Part shown: in pieces, positions 9,193 to 18,817 of the stretch
Numbering within the stretch: position 1 is the stretch's first letter
Layout: each line of letters begins with the position of its first letter
Assembly: GCA_943788165.1 (NCBI GenBank)
Contig: CALSPF010000001.1
Location: 889,248-953,247, forward strand
Length of the DNA: 64,000 nt
Reading direction: 5' to 3'
DNA from: an uncultured Flavobacteriaceae bacterium
GTDB lineage: Bacteria; Bacteroidota; Bacteroidia; Flavobacteriales; Flavobacteriaceae
Translations under genes and position numbers: made by a program
The notes under the pieces: generated by a model
Told to the model about the DNA's origin: nothing
The model's input: only the letters and a program-made list of their open reading frames with translations
Databases searched by the model: none

Positions 9193-10323
9193 TTACTCTT
9201 TGGAAAAAAGCGAAGCATCGATGGAAGGAAAAATCCGCAAGGCATTTTTGTAATATAATTTTTTGAGAATGGAGTCGGGGAGACCTAAACCATACATTTT
9301 CCAAAACGCATGACGTTTACGGTAGTAGTTAAAGTACTCATCATTGGTTTCTAATACACGAAAATAAGTGTAATATTCACTCACATTATAACTGTCTTTG
9401 CCAAATAGAACTCGATCTTGGTAATCTTCAAAGAACTTTCGTGCTCTTCGGGGTTGACGCCCTAGTTCGGCCAATACAGCGCCAATTTCGGTCATCACAT
9501 TGGGGTAAGTGTCTAAATGTTCCCCCAGACGATCTAAATCGTTCCCCATCCAGCCCAAATGCGCGTTGATGAAGGTAGTCCCGCGATGCTTTCTAAAAAC
9601 ATCGTGTTGTTCCACAATGATGGATTCAAAGGAAGGTACTTTTGCCGGATCGCGGTAACGACCTGGTTTTTGTTTGAGTTCAAGCCAACGCTCGTTGTTT
9701 TTGTCTTTGGGTTTCCAGAAAGAGGGAGGCTCTGCAGAATGGATTAAGACAGGGAAGCCTAGTACACCACATTCTGCCCAGATAGGGTCGAGACGGGAAT
9801 CATTTACAGCAATACGATTTCCTTTATCGTCAATGTCGGAAAGGCCTAGCCCTTTGTATACCTTGAGTCCAATGGCTCCGCTCATCTTTGCTTCGCGCAA
9901 AATAAACAGGTTGTTTTCAACGAAATCGGGTTCATCTATCTTTTCCCAATCTAAATTGACAAAAAGCCCGAAGCGAGTAGGAGCGTTTTCCTTAACGTTT
10001 TTTAGGCATTTTTCTAAATAGAGACCACGAAAGCCACTGAGGTTAATCATAACCGCCATGTTGAGGCTGTCCATTTCTGCCGTTAGATTAGATAAATCTT
10101 TGACAGGCATGTCGAATTGGTGATTGTGGACGTCTATAAAAGGAAACTTGGCTCGCGTCAAAAGATGTTCAGGCACAACAAGGCTTGAAGGCGGGTCATA
10201 GTCCTCAAAACTCATGATATTTTTACGGTCCTGAATCTTTCCGAGGATAAAATAGGTCGAACTCCCCAATACCAAAATAAAGAGGAGTGCCTTAAAGAAG
10301 TTTTTCAAGGAAAAGAATTGCAT
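9193..10323 (-). CDS. Amidohydrolase-family (TIM-barrel) metal-dependent hydrolase
   Basis: A 376-residue protein with one N-terminal membrane anchor or signal segment (ALLFILVLGSSTYFIL). The amidohydrolase_2 fold is shown by the metal-binding HxH in FIDVHNHQF near residue 65. LIHSAEPP provides a third histidine, FINAHLGWMGND a fourth, and VLFGKDSY the conserved aspartate region. Members decarboxylate or hydrolyse aromatic or lactone substrates; the N-terminal anchor suggests action at the outer face of the inner membrane. Its ATG directly abuts the stop of the DUF2911 gene upstream, so the two are translationally coupled. The substrate is unknown. Confidence 0.85.
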   Translation of the reverse strand: MQFFSLKNFFKALLFILVLGSSTYFILGKIQDRKNIMSFEDYDPPSSLVVPEHLLTRAKFPFIDVHNHQFDMPVKDLSNLTAEMDSLNMAVMINLSGFRGLYLEKCLKNVKENAPTRFGLFVNLDWEKIDEPDFVENNLFILREAKMSGAIGLKVYKGLGLSDIDDKGNRIAVNDSRLDPIWAECGVLGFPVLIHSAEPPSFWKPKDKNNERWLELKQKPGRYRDPAKVPSFESIIVEQHDVFRKHRGTTFINAHLGWMGNDLDRLGEHLDTYPNVMTEIGAVLAELGRQPRRARKFFEDYQDRVLFGKDSYNVSEYYTYFRVLETNDEYFNYYRKRHAFWKMYGLGLPDSILKKLYYKNALRIFPSIDASLFSKE

Positions 10324-10872
10324 TTAGTTCAAAGGAATTGAAACAGCGGTAGTATCCCAACGCATACGGAGGGTGAGACTTTCATTGCCTTCCAGTAGAT
10401 CAATGCTAAACTGGTCTATAGGTGTTAGTAGTTTAGCTGAAGCCACGTTTACGCGCATTACGTCTTTCGAATAATCGGGCTCACTATAGCCAAAGGCAGA
10501 AAACTCTTTATTTAAAACAATGGTCCAATGATCGGCTTGGGGAATGGCATAGAGGCGATATTTACCTGCAGGGAGCATTCTCCCAGCAAAGGCGATGTCA
10601 GTCGACGTTTTAAAAGTAGACGCAGCATTTGCGCCTAAGCGCCAGTAGTTACCATAAGGAACAAGAGCGCCATCTTCGTCTTGACCAAAAATGAGACGGC
10701 CCTTTTTGTACGGGCGATTGTAGACAACTTCTAAGCTTATATTATCCTTAGCATAGGCAACAGTCTGTTTGGGACTTGCTGGATTTAAAAATAGGGTGTA
10801 ATAGAAATAGCTTACCACTAAAAGGAGTACAGCAACAATTCCTACAATCGCTTTTACAACAGTCTTGTTCAT
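10324..10872 (-). CDS. DUF2911 domain protein, membrane-anchored
   Basis: A 182-residue protein with an N-terminal hydrophobic helix (VKAIVGIVAVLLLVVSYFYY). The DUF2911 domain follows: VVYNRPYKKGRLIFG, then PYGNYWRLGANAASTFKTSTD, then LPAGKYRLYAIP and WTIVLNKE. DUF2911 proteins are common in Bacteroidota, usually secreted and of unknown function. The gene forms a two-gene unit with the amidohydrolase directly downstream (no intergenic base), which hints at a shared extracytoplasmic role. Nothing else about mechanism can be read from the sequence. Confidence 0.88.
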   Translation of the reverse strand: MNKTVVKAIVGIVAVLLLVVSYFYYTLFLNPASPKQTVAYAKDNISLEVVYNRPYKKGRLIFGQDEDGALVPYGNYWRLGANAASTFKTSTDIAFAGRMLPAGKYRLYAIPQADHWTIVLNKEFSAFGYSEPDYSKDVMRVNVASAKLLTPIDQFSIDLLEGNESLTLRMRWDTTAVSIPLN

Positions 10873-10955
10873 TTATTTCAATTTAGAGAAGCAATATACT
10901 AATTATAACTAAGTGATGGAAGCAAAGGTTTGCTATTGGAGGAAAAACATCTATT

Positions 10956-11644
10956 TTACATAATGTTAATTATAGAAAGAAGATGACTTAAACGAAAGCC
11001 CGTATAAAAGACCTCAAGAAAAAAAGAATCCAAGAAATATACATGGGTTAGCTGGAATACATCATAGTAAGTTAAACAAGCTATTAAAGAGCTTAGTAAC
11101 CAGAAAATAAGTGCTGGATATTCCCAGTCCTTAGGTTCGTTAAGAATGTACCGCTATTTTTTTAACCAAAAGAAATTAAGAATGTAAATGGCAGAAATAG
11201 CTGGTAAAAGTATATCAAGAAATTAAAAAAATAAAAAAGGTAATTTGAGAACCCAAGAAGCGCGACGATAATGCCGCAACCACCACAAAAAATTGTGACC
11301 AATTTATAGATGCCGGCGGAAAAAACAGTAGAAAAAGTTAAGGCAATTGAATATAAATTTGAAGCACTTCCAACACATGTTGACACAAGCAGTAATGCAA
11401 ATGCTGGCGGTACTAAGTCCAGTTGTTCCATCACCTTAATTATATCTACTTCACCTGTTGAAATAGACGGAATAGCACTGAACAACAAAGCCATGGGGAA
11501 ACCTAGAGTTTTCCCAAGAACAGCGATTAAGCTATGTTTGTCATTGTAGGCAAAGCGGGGAAAGTCGGCCATAAGCACCGGAAATAAAATCGATGAACCA
11601 ACAAGTATAGCAATAGCCTCTTCCCTACTTTCTGAATTGATCAA
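10956..11644 (-). pseudogene. NCS1 cytosine/purine permease remnant
   Basis: Only the C-terminal half of a nucleobase:cation symporter-1 permease remains. The clean part (11162-11644) reads SSILFPVLMADFPRFAYND, the family's signature of a transmembrane segment ending in D[FY]xRFA, followed by further membrane helices. A frame change near 11170 leads into LNFFWLKK, an in-frame TAG, and then RYILNEPKDWEYPALIFWLL, a normal permease tail ending at 10956. Upstream the frame meets a TAA at 11657-11659 and homology stops, so the first half of the gene is absent. The stretch 10873-10955 between this and the DUF2911 gene holds nothing I recognise. Confidence 0.65.
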
Positions 11645-11932
11645 AACCTTGGAAAATTACCATACCAAGCTACCTACCAACCCCTTGCTGACCAACGAAC
11701 ATTTGTCTGAATTGGACAAGCAAAGCATTGAGCGCAACTACCTCAGGGGGGTCCCACTCAAAAATCTAGCCCTACAGTTCAATCAATCGATAGCGTTAAT
11801 CGAAATGGTTTTGAGAAATAGAGGAATTGAAATTGTTGATAATGCACTGCCGAAAAACATTTTATTCCTGGAGGAAAGGTCAATCCAGACTATGACTACA
11901 TTCTTGTTTTTCATCGCATTTACGCCAACTAG
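11637..11932 (+). CDS. Unknown protein with helix-turn-helix-like segment, frameshifted
   Basis: I do not recognise this family. The frame opens at TTG 11637 or upstream, overlapping the broken end of the permease remnant. It encodes a charged, helical protein. The middle segment LDKQSIERNYLRGVPLKNLA then LQFNQSIALIEMVLRNRG has the rhythm of a helix-turn-helix (x-LKNLALQFNQS-x). One missing A in the run at about 11852-11856 would join ALPK to KHFIPGGKVNPDYDYILVFH and stop at 11930-11932. The uncorrected frame runs on to 12023 with non-protein-like sequence. The true start is uncertain because it lies at the rearrangement junction. Confidence 0.4.
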
Positions 11933-12089
11933 CCCGGAATGTCAATTCGCTCATTCCTGCCATTGTTTTGTGCTGACTGGCTCCAAAGGAATCCAAGTAG
12001 CCCTCCTGTTCACAAGCCTGTGAATAAAGCACACCTGCGGTTGTTCTATACTAGTACAAAAGGGCGTAACTTTAGGTAAAACAATAGCC

Positions 12090-12512
12090 ATGAATGATCG
12101 ACCTAATGATCTACTCCGGATTCGCCCTGAGATCAAGAAAACCCAGCAGTTTGAGAACATGAGTTCTGAGGAACGGTTCCAGAATGAGACCCTCCGCCCC
12201 ATTCTAAAATTACAAAACCCCTTGTTTCTTGCTGTTTTCCTCAACTATATTGAGAAGCGCAAAGGGGTGTTTTATAACTTAGGTCTTGAAAAAAAACTAA
12301 ATTATATTGAGAATAGCCTTATCAAGGATCAGAAGTTTCGGAATTCTGTTAAAGGAATGGTCATTGGACAGTTTACCATCGAGGAATACAACGCCTATGG
12401 CCACAATTCCTCTGCCTTAAACAAACGCATGATGAATATGGTCGTCGAACGGCTCAAAGACCAGCTACAGGCCTTTAATACGACCAAAAGTCCTGTTGAA
12501 GCAGTATACTAA
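12090..12512 (+). CDS. Conserved protein of unknown function (glyoxalase-neighbour family)
   Basis: A soluble, charged 140-residue protein with no signal peptide. It begins MNDRPNDLLRIRPEIKKTQQ and contains the ordered segments SSEERFQNETLRPILKLQNP, GVFYNLGLEKKLNYIEN, RNSVKGMVIGQFTIEEYNAY and NSSALNKRMMNMVVERLKDQ. I recognise this as a conserved Flavobacteriia protein sometimes labelled 'glyoxalase' only because of its neighbours; no glyoxalase motif is visible. It is predicted mostly helical. Its TAA stop overlaps the convergent DUF2461 gene by four bases (CTAA). Confidence 0.7.
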   Translation: MNDRPNDLLRIRPEIKKTQQFENMSSEERFQNETLRPILKLQNPLFLAVFLNYIEKRKGVFYNLGLEKKLNYIENSLIKDQKFRNSVKGMVIGQFTIEEYNAYGHNSSALNKRMMNMVVERLKDQLQAFNTTKSPVEAVY

Positions 12513-13189
12513 TCCTCCGCTAAGAGCGAAACCCCATTAAGGTCGGTCGTAAGCACGCTACTCATATAATCAAAAAAGGGACGCATGGCTTTGAAATCTT
12601 CACTGACCTGCTGTAGAAAACCCTGTGACAATACTTCCTTATCGGAATATTGCTTGGTAAACAAATAGGCTTTCTTCTTGATCAAATCGATATTTGGATC
12701 ATCTTTCGAGAAATTACGTGGAGCAGATTTTACTTCTTCCCCTTCTAATTCCCCCCAAACAGTTGAAAAGGAAGGGTTTTTCATAATTTCACGAAACTCA
12801 GTAGCATCCAATTCCAATTCTTTTCGAATCCGTAGGAGATCTTCTTTGGAAGGGTTCCAAAAACCCGTTGCAATAAAATTATTGCCCGGTTTTAAGTTAA
12901 GGTAATAGCCACCACGAAAGCGAGGCTTCTCCCGGTGAAAGGAAATGCCAAAATGGGTTTTATAGGGGGTTTTGTCTTTGGAAAAACGCACGTCTCTGTA
13001 CACCCGAAACAACTTGAAGGAGTCTACTCTATCGTCCTCATTCATTGCTTCTTGCAAAGCCGCAGCAAAAGACTTTACTTCGCCTTCATTGGCTTTGAAA
13101 CGAGGCTTTTGTGCATCAAACCAATCTCGATTATTATTGCTATCTAATTCGGTGAAAAACTGTAACACATCAGGTTTAATTGTTTCCAT
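12509..13189 (-). CDS. DUF2461 / TIGR02453 family protein
   Basis: A 226-residue cytosolic protein matching DUF2461 along its length. It has FFTELDSNNNRDWFDAQKPR at the N-terminus, then FRVYRDVRFSKDKTPYKTHF, the family hallmark, then RGGYYLNLKPGNNFIATGFW. Members are widespread in bacteria and some fungi, and no enzymatic activity is established. It is preceded by the DUF885 lipoprotein gene, whose stop is four bases upstream of this gene's ATG, so both may share a transcript. Confidence 0.88.
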   Translation of the reverse strand: METIKPDVLQFFTELDSNNNRDWFDAQKPRFKANEGEVKSFAAALQEAMNEDDRVDSFKLFRVYRDVRFSKDKTPYKTHFGISFHREKPRFRGGYYLNLKPGNNFIATGFWNPSKEDLLRIRKELELDATEFREIMKNPSFSTVWGELEGEEVKSAPRNFSKDDPNIDLIKKKAYLFTKQYSDKEVLSQGFLQQVSEDFKAMRPFFDYMSSVLTTDLNGVSLLAED

Positions 13190-13193
13190 AGGA

Positions 13194-14957
13194 CTAGTTT
13201 TGGGATACGATCCAACGGTTAATTTTCTTTTCTAATAAGGCAAGCGGTATACAGCCCGATTCAAGTACTTCCCGGTGAAAGTCGCGAATGTCGAGTCGAT
13301 CGCCAAGGCTTTCTTCTGCCTTGCCGCGTAATTCTCTAATTTTTAGTTGACCAATTTTATAGGAAAGCGCTTGTCCCGGATTGGCCATATAGCGTTCAAT
13401 TTCGGAGGTAATCTTTACTTCCGACTCCGATTCGTTTTCCAAGGAATAAGCAATGGCCTGTTCACGTGTCCAGCCTTTGGAATGCAGTCCTGTATCTACC
13501 ACCAAGCGAATAGCGCGATGCATTTCAGCGGCCAACATGCCGAAGTATTGATAGGGATCTTCATAAAGTCCTAATTCTTTCCCTAAGGATTCGGTATACA
13601 AGGCCCAGCCCTCTCCATAGGCGCTGTACCATAGGTTTTTACGGAAGGAAGGCAAGGTTGTGTTTTCTTGTTGCAAGGAGATTTGAAAATGATGCCCCGG
13701 AATGGCTTCGTGCAAAAACAAATCTTCATCTTGATGTACATTGTACGTATTTACATCCCGGATAGGCACATAAAAAATACCGGGTCGTGAGCCATCTAGC
13801 GATCCAACATTGTATTCTGCACTGGCTGATGCTTCACGGAAGGCCTCTGTGCGTCTTACTTCAAAAGGCGATTTCGGCTGTAGGGAAAACAATTCATTTA
13901 CTTTTGGAATGACCCGTTGGTGAATGGCATTGAAATTATCAATCACCTCTTGCGGATCCGTATAAGGCATCAAGGCTGGAGAAGTACGTACATGATCAAA
14001 AAAAGCGGCTAAATCTCCTTTAAAACCAACTTGAACCATCACCTCTTCCATGGCCGTGCGAATACGTGCAACTTCATCCAAGCCCAGTTGGTGAATTTCA
14101 TTGGGAGTCATCTCGGTTGTGGTATACAATTTAATGGCATATTGATAATAGGCAGCCCCATCGGTCAAAGCATCAAATCCACTGCTGGTTCTTCCTGCAG
14201 CCAGATAATCATTGGCCATAAAGGCATACAACTGCGTATAGGCTGGAATAATTTTATTATTAATGGCAGCAACATATTCGGCAGTAATACGCGCTTTCGC
14301 TTCGGCTGAAAAACCTTCGGGCAAAGCAGCGATTGGACCATAAAATAAATGTTCCTCTGCTGAGTTAGTAATCAATTGTTCCAACTGAGGAATTACCTTT
14401 TTGATTAGAGCAATGGGCAATACCCAACCTGTTTCCATGCCTTTTCGCATATTGTCTTCTGCTGATTGCATCCATTGTAGATAGCCCTCAATGCGAATCA
14501 ACCAATTGGCATAATCTTGTTCCATCACAAAAGGCTGTGCGCCTTGTCCGCTGGCCAATTGACCAAAATTGAGATGAAAAGACCACATTTGATCTACAGG
14601 AATCAACTCCTTTTTAAACTTTTTCGACTCCAATGCCATGGAGGTTTCCCACAACAAAAGTTCTTTGCTCAACTGTTGGGTAGGAGAAAGTAATTCTGTA
14701 AACTGCTCTAATGCATTAGCATATTTGGTATTTAAAGCAGTTTCCTTGGCCGAAAATTCGGCAGAGAGATGATTGGGCAAGCTATCGTTATAACGCGTTT
14801 CTCCCAAATAGGTTGAGGGTAAACGGTAGAGTGCCAAACTTTCTTGGTAGTAGTCTTCCAAAAGCTGGTCAAAGGCTTCTGGAGTGTTTTTTGCGCCGTT
14901 ATTACAGGCCGAAATAAACACAAGCAAACACAATAGTATTAGGTGAAAATTCTTCAT
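13194..14957 (-). CDS. DUF885 family lipoprotein, putative zinc metallopeptidase
   Basis: A 587-residue protein beginning with a lipoprotein signal (LLCLLVFISACNNG; lipobox cysteine at about residue 18), so it is probably anchored in a membrane of the envelope. DUF885 proteins carry a gluzincin-like HExxH variant. Here it is LHEAIPGHHFQ near residue 417, with EGWALYTESLGKELG downstream supplying the second glutamate. The N-terminal LLEDYYQESLALYRLPSTYLGE matches the family. It probably cleaves peptides in the periplasm. It stands between the his operon and DUF2461, with 64 bp upstream and no terminator visible. Confidence 0.88.
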   Translation of the reverse strand: MKNFHLILLCLLVFISACNNGAKNTPEAFDQLLEDYYQESLALYRLPSTYLGETRYNDSLPNHLSAEFSAKETALNTKYANALEQFTELLSPTQQLSKELLLWETSMALESKKFKKELIPVDQMWSFHLNFGQLASGQGAQPFVMEQDYANWLIRIEGYLQWMQSAEDNMRKGMETGWVLPIALIKKVIPQLEQLITNSAEEHLFYGPIAALPEGFSAEAKARITAEYVAAINNKIIPAYTQLYAFMANDYLAAGRTSSGFDALTDGAAYYQYAIKLYTTTEMTPNEIHQLGLDEVARIRTAMEEVMVQVGFKGDLAAFFDHVRTSPALMPYTDPQEVIDNFNAIHQRVIPKVNELFSLQPKSPFEVRRTEAFREASASAEYNVGSLDGSRPGIFYVPIRDVNTYNVHQDEDLFLHEAIPGHHFQISLQQENTTLPSFRKNLWYSAYGEGWALYTESLGKELGLYEDPYQYFGMLAAEMHRAIRLVVDTGLHSKGWTREQAIAYSLENESESEVKITSEIERYMANPGQALSYKIGQLKIRELRGKAEESLGDRLDIRDFHREVLESGCIPLALLEKKINRWIVSQN

Positions 14958-15021
14958 GGTGATTTAAATTTAATTTAAATCTACAAAAGAAAAACCCACA
15001 AGACAAATTAGTAAGGTTTGA

Positions 15022-15618
15022 CTATTTTTTTCGCTTTTCTAACGCCCTAACAATGTCTTGCAAACTAAAGCCTTTGGCTTGAAGCAATATGAGGTAGTGA
15101 AACAATAAATCGGCACTCTCATACAAAAACAATTCGTCCTTGTCGTCCATTGCCTCAATCACTGTTTCAACAGCTTCCTCTCCCACTTTTTGGGCAATCT
15201 TATTGATTCCCTTGTCAAAGAGTGAAGCTACATAGCTCTTTTCCTCTTTTGCTTCTCTTCGCTGGGCAATGGTCGCCTCTAATTCTGACAAGAATCCATA
15301 AGTGGCTTGATTGGCTTCTCCCCAACAAGTATCCGTTCCTTTGTGGCAGGTTGGCCCTTCTGGACGAACAGTGATCAATAGTGTATCTTGATCGCAATCG
15401 GCTTTTAAGCTCACCAAATGAAGGGAATTACCACTTTCCTCCCCTTTGGTCCAAAGGCGGTTTTTACTGCGGCTGTAAAAGGTAACTTTACCACTTTCTT
15501 TGGTTTTCGCCAAAGCGGCTTCGTTCATATAGCCCAACATCAATACCGTTTTGGTGGTTGCGTCTTGTATGATTGCCGGCAAAAGCCCATCGGCTGATTT
15601 TGAAAAATTGAATTCCAT
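15022..15618 (-). CDS. hisIE: Phosphoribosyl-AMP cyclohydrolase / phosphoribosyl-ATP pyrophosphatase
   Basis: A bifunctional enzyme of 198 residues for steps 2 and 3 of histidine synthesis. The N-terminal HisI domain has the ring-opening motifs VLMLGYMNEAALAKT, FYSRSKNRLWTKGEESGN and LKADCDQDTLL, including the zinc cysteines (C...GPTCHKGTDTC). The C-terminal HisE domain shows KGINKIAQKVGEEAVETVIEA and DELFLYESADLLFHYLILL, the acidic Mg-binding helices. It is the last gene of the his operon, four bases after hisF. No terminator follows it, so transcription may run on into the DUF885 gene. Confidence 0.96.
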   Translation of the reverse strand: MEFNFSKSADGLLPAIIQDATTKTVLMLGYMNEAALAKTKESGKVTFYSRSKNRLWTKGEESGNSLHLVSLKADCDQDTLLITVRPEGPTCHKGTDTCWGEANQATYGFLSELEATIAQRREAKEEKSYVASLFDKGINKIAQKVGEEAVETVIEAMDDKDELFLYESADLLFHYLILLQAKGFSLQDIVRALEKRKK

Positions 15619-15622
15619 AAGA

Positions 15623-16378
15623 TTAAAGGCGCACAGCTATTTGCTGTACTTTTAGTTGTTGTTTTAAATCGGATACACTAATCTCACTAAAGTGAAACAC
15701 ACTGGCAGCCAGTGCAGCATCTGCTTTTCCATGGGTGAAAGTATCGGTAAAATGCTTTAGTTCACCTGCACCCCCAGAGGCTATTATAGGAATATTAACT
15801 TCCTCAGAAAGACGTGCTAGGGCTTTGTTGGCAAAACCAGCTTTAGTTCCGTCATGGTCCATGGAAGTAAATAGAATTTCTCCTGCGCCACGTTTTTCCA
15901 CTTCCTTTGTCCAATCAAAAAGGTTGATTTCAGTGGGAACCTTCCCTCCCACCAAATGTACCAACCACTCTCCTTCAATTTGCTTCGCATCGATGGCAAC
16001 GACCACACACTGACTTCCGAAAGCGGTAGCCAATTCATTGATCAATTCGGGGCGTTTAACTGCCGCAGAATTGATGGAAACCTTATCTGCTCCATTGCGC
16101 AAAAGAATAGCTACATCTTCAACAGAGGAAATTCCTCCGCCAACCGTAAAAGGAATGTCAATGGCTTCGGCTACTTTTAACACTAAATCAGCCAAGGTTT
16201 TTCGCTTTTGTTCTGTAGCTGAAATATCCAAAAAAACCAATTCATCGGCGTTCTCTTTGGCATATTGTGCAGCTAGTTCAACAGGGTCACCCGCATCGCG
16301 AAGATTGACGAAATTAACCCCTTTGACAGTACGTCCGTCTTTGATGTCTAAACAAGGAATGATGCGTTTGGTTAACAT
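15623..16378 (-). CDS. hisF: Imidazole glycerol phosphate synthase cyclase subunit
   Basis: The 251-residue (beta-alpha)8 barrel that, with HisH, converts PRFAR plus ammonia to imidazole glycerol phosphate and AICAR. Catalytic Asp is in [16 protein letters not shown] (residues about 5-20), and the second Asp is in VAIDAKQ near residue 130. Phosphate-binding loops FTVGGGISS and [10 protein letters not shown] are present. It lies one base after hisA and is co-transcribed with the whole cluster. Confidence 0.97.
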   Translation of the reverse strand: MLTKRIIPCLDIKDGRTVKGVNFVNLRDAGDPVELAAQYAKENADELVFLDISATEQKRKTLADLVLKVAEAIDIPFTVGGGISSVEDVAILLRNGADKVSINSAAVKRPELINELATAFGSQCVVVAIDAKQIEGEWLVHLVGGKVPTEINLFDWTKEVEKRGAGEILFTSMDHDGTKAGFANKALARLSEEVNIPIIASGGAGELKHFTDTFTHGKADAALAASVFHFSEISVSDLKQQLKVQQIAVRL

Positions 16379-16379
16379 G

Positions 16380-17114
16380 CTAACTGAATTTAGATGGGTT
16401 TAGAATGAAGTCCTCCAATTCCTTTAGCGAAATTCGATTTTCATAAATAGCTTTTCCAATGATAGTACCTTCGCAGCCCATGTCGGCTAATTTAGGCAAT
16501 TCAGCAAAGGTGGAAATCCCCCCAGAAGCAATCAATTGAATCTTGGATTGGGCAATTATTTTTTCATATAAGTCGAAAGATGGGCCAGCTAACATCCCGT
16601 CTTTACTTATGTCAGTACAGATGGTTGAAGTGACACCAATGGCCTCATAGTACGCAAGGAAATCAAACAATGATTTATCGGATGTTTCCAACCAACCATC
16701 GGTCGCAATATACTCTCCTTTTACATCGGCCCCCAAAATAATCTTATCTGCCCCGAAGGCAGTAATCCAACTTGTAAAGGTATCAGGCTCTTTCACGGCG
16801 ATACTTCCGCCCGTAATTTGGCTTGCACCACTGTTGAAAGCAATTTTCAAATCTTCATCTGATTTTAAACCTCCACCAAAATCAATTTTAAGGCTTGTTT
16901 TAGTCGCAATAGTCTCTAACACTTTATGGTTGACTATATGCTTGGATTTTGCGCCGTCAAGGTCAACCAAATGCAGGTATTCTATTCCATGAGACTCAAA
17001 AGCTTTGGCTACCTCGAGCGGGTGTTCATTGTATGTTTTTTGTGTATTGTAGTCTCCTTTCGAAAGACGCACACATTTTCCATCGATAATGTCTATTGCG
17101 GGTATGATTCTCAT
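16380..17114 (-). CDS. hisA: Phosphoribosylformimino-5-aminoimidazole carboxamide ribotide isomerase
   Basis: A 244-residue barrel isomerase (ProFAR to PRFAR). The catalytic Asp is in [15 protein letters not shown] near residue 8, and the phosphate loop [12 protein letters not shown] is near residue 78. The second catalytic Asp is in [13 protein letters not shown] near residue 129, followed by IASGGIST. The ATG overlaps the hisH stop by four bases (ATGA), indicating translational coupling. Sequence relationship to HisF is evident, as expected from their common ancestry. Confidence 0.97.
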   Translation of the reverse strand: MRIIPAIDIIDGKCVRLSKGDYNTQKTYNEHPLEVAKAFESHGIEYLHLVDLDGAKSKHIVNHKVLETIATKTSLKIDFGGGLKSDEDLKIAFNSGASQITGGSIAVKEPDTFTSWITAFGADKIILGADVKGEYIATDGWLETSDKSLFDFLAYYEAIGVTSTICTDISKDGMLAGPSFDLYEKIIAQSKIQLIASGGISTFAELPKLADMGCEGTIIGKAIYENRISLKELEDFILNPSKFS

Positions 17115-17692
17115 ATGGACAAGAAATTTTGTAATAACTGGCTTCCAGCTTTACTGCTTTTCTCAGGGTGAAACTGCACTCCAAAGAAATTGTCTTTTTG
17201 CAAAGCGGTGCTGTAAGCCCCGTCATAATTGGTTTCAGCTATTGTATTAGAGCAACTTGGCGCAAAAAAACTGTGCACCAAATACATGTATTCTTTATCA
17301 TCTATTGCATCGAACAACGGCCCCTTTGCATTGTAAATGGTATTCCATCCCATTTGCGGCACTTTTACTTTTGATGAAAAACGCTTGACATCTACGTTAA
17401 AAATACCCAAGCCTTGGGTCATTCCTTCTTCGGTAGAATTGCACATGAGCTGCATTCCTAAACAAATCCCCAGTACAGGTTGCGTTAATGTTGGAAGTAA
17501 ATGCTGCAACCCAGAGGCGTTGAGCTTTTGCATGGCACTACTGGCTTCTCCAACACCAGGAAAAATAACTTTATCTGCAGATTGCAGCACATTAACATCT
17601 GCAGTTAATATCCCTTGCACACCAAGTCTATTGAGGGCAAATTGTAAACTCTGGATGTTTCCTGCGCCATAATCGATAATTGCTACTTCCAT
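17111..17692 (-). CDS. hisH: Imidazole glycerol phosphate synthase glutaminase subunit
   Basis: A class I glutamine amidotransferase of 193 residues that supplies ammonia to HisF. The nucleophile is in LGICLGMQL near residue 77. The catalytic His-Glu pair is in [15 protein letters not shown] near residue 175. The N-terminus [18 protein letters not shown] is standard. It overlaps hisA by four bases and follows hisB with no gap, so the subunits are made in sequence from one mRNA. Confidence 0.97.
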   Translation of the reverse strand: MEVAIIDYGAGNIQSLQFALNRLGVQGILTADVNVLQSADKVIFPGVGEASSAMQKLNASGLQHLLPTLTQPVLGICLGMQLMCNSTEEGMTQGLGIFNVDVKRFSSKVKVPQMGWNTIYNAKGPLFDAIDDKEYMYLVHSFFAPSCSNTIAETNYDGAYSTALQKDNFFGVQFHPEKSSKAGSQLLQNFLSI

Positions 17693-18817
17693 CTATAAAA
17701 TTCCTTTTGTTGAGGGCAATATCATCTTATCAGGATCGCGTCTTACGGCTACCTTTATGGCTTTGGCAAACGCTTTAAAAATGGCTTCAATTTTGTGATG
17801 TTCATTGGTTCCCTCAGCTTTAATATTGAGGTTTGCTCTCGATCCATCAGTAAAGGATTTAAAAAAGTGCATAAACATTTCAGTGGGCATTTGGCCAATC
17901 ATTTCACGCTTAAATTCCGTGTCCCAAACGAGCCAATTGCGTCCGCCAAAATCAATACCCACCTGGGCTAAGCAGTCATCCATCGGCAAGCAAAATCCAT
18001 AACGCTCAATCCCTAATTTAGCGCCAAGTGCTTCAGCAAAAGCCTCACCCAAAACAATGGCAGTATCTTCAATGGTATGGTGTTCATCTACCTCCAAATC
18101 CCCTTTTACGGTTAAATCTAAATCCATTGCACCGTGTCGAGCAATCTGATCTAACATATGGTCAAAGAAAGCAATACCAGTATCGATATTACTTTTCCCC
18201 GTTCCGTCTAGGTTTAGGGTTAGTTGAATGTCCGTTTCATGGGTGGTTCGTTGTTGTTTGACAATGCGCTGCTCCAACTTCAGAAAGCGGTAAATATCCT
18301 CCCATGCAGTTGTTTTAAGCGCGATAGAAGCTGTAATACCCTCTCCTGCTTCTTCTGAGCCCAAGGCTTCATCTGTAGCGATAAATAGACCTTTACACCC
18401 CAAATTTTTCGCTAACTCCATATCTGTAATTCGATCTCCAATAACAAAGGAATTGGCAAGATCATAGTCAGCATCGATATAGCGCTCCAGCATGCCCGTT
18501 CTGGGTTTTCGGTTGGGGGAATTATCGGCAGGGAAACTTCGATCAATAAGAATTTCATCAAAGACAACTCCTTCGTTTTCAAAGCTCTGCAGGAGAAATT
18601 TGTGGGTAGGCCAAAAATCATCTTCAGGAAAGCTATCGGTTCCCAAACCATCTTGATTGGTTACCATGACCAATTCATAATCCAATTCTCGTGCTATTTT
18701 CCCTAAATAGGTAAAAACCTTAGGGTAAAATACCAGCTTATCTAGTGCGTCGAGTTGGTAATCTGTGGGCTCCAAGGACAAGGTTCCATCTCGGTCAATA
18801 AAAAGTACTTTCTTCAT
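17693..18817 (-). CDS. hisB: Bifunctional histidinol-phosphatase / imidazoleglycerol-phosphate dehydratase
   Basis: A 374-residue fusion protein. The N-terminal HAD-type phosphatase has the nucleophile motif [14 protein letters not shown] (residues 6-19), [12 protein letters not shown] and [11 protein letters not shown]. The C-terminal IGP dehydratase begins near residue 185 and has the Mn-binding motifs [30 protein letters not shown] and [12 protein letters not shown]. It catalyses steps 6 and 8 of the pathway. This fusion is found in enterobacteria and many Bacteroidota. It abuts hisC and hisH with no intergenic DNA. Confidence 0.97.
   Translation of the reverse strand: MKKVLFIDRDGTLSLEPTDYQLDALDKLVFYPKVFTYLGKIARELDYELVMVTNQDGLGTDSFPEDDFWPTHKFLLQSFENEGVVFDEILIDRSFPADNSPNRKPRTGMLERYIDADYDLANSFVIGDRITDMELAKNLGCKGLFIATDEALGSEEAGEGITASIALKTTAWEDIYRFLKLEQRIVKQQRTTHETDIQLTLNLDGTGKSNIDTGIAFFDHMLDQIARHGAMDLDLTVKGDLEVDEHHTIEDTAIVLGEAFAEALGAKLGIERYGFCLPMDDCLAQVGIDFGGRNWLVWDTEFKREMIGQMPTEMFMHFFKSFTDGSRANLNIKAEGTNEHHKIEAIFKAFAKAIKVAVRRDPDKMILPSTKGIL

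Noticed and set aside
11880..12060. A minus-strand open stretch reading TTAGVLYSQACEQEGYLDSF and onward to a TGA at 11880
   Set aside because: It has no start codon, overlaps the 3' end of the plus-strand unknown gene, and meets a TAG upstream; composition alone is not enough to call a gene.
11640..12089. An insertion sequence or integrase-mediated island at the permease junction
   Set aside because: I found no terminal inverted repeats, target duplication, transposase or tRNA target.
11951..12244. Minus-strand frame of 97 codons opposite the conserved 140-aa protein
   Set aside because: It mirrors the coding frame of the plus-strand gene and carries no recognisable motif.
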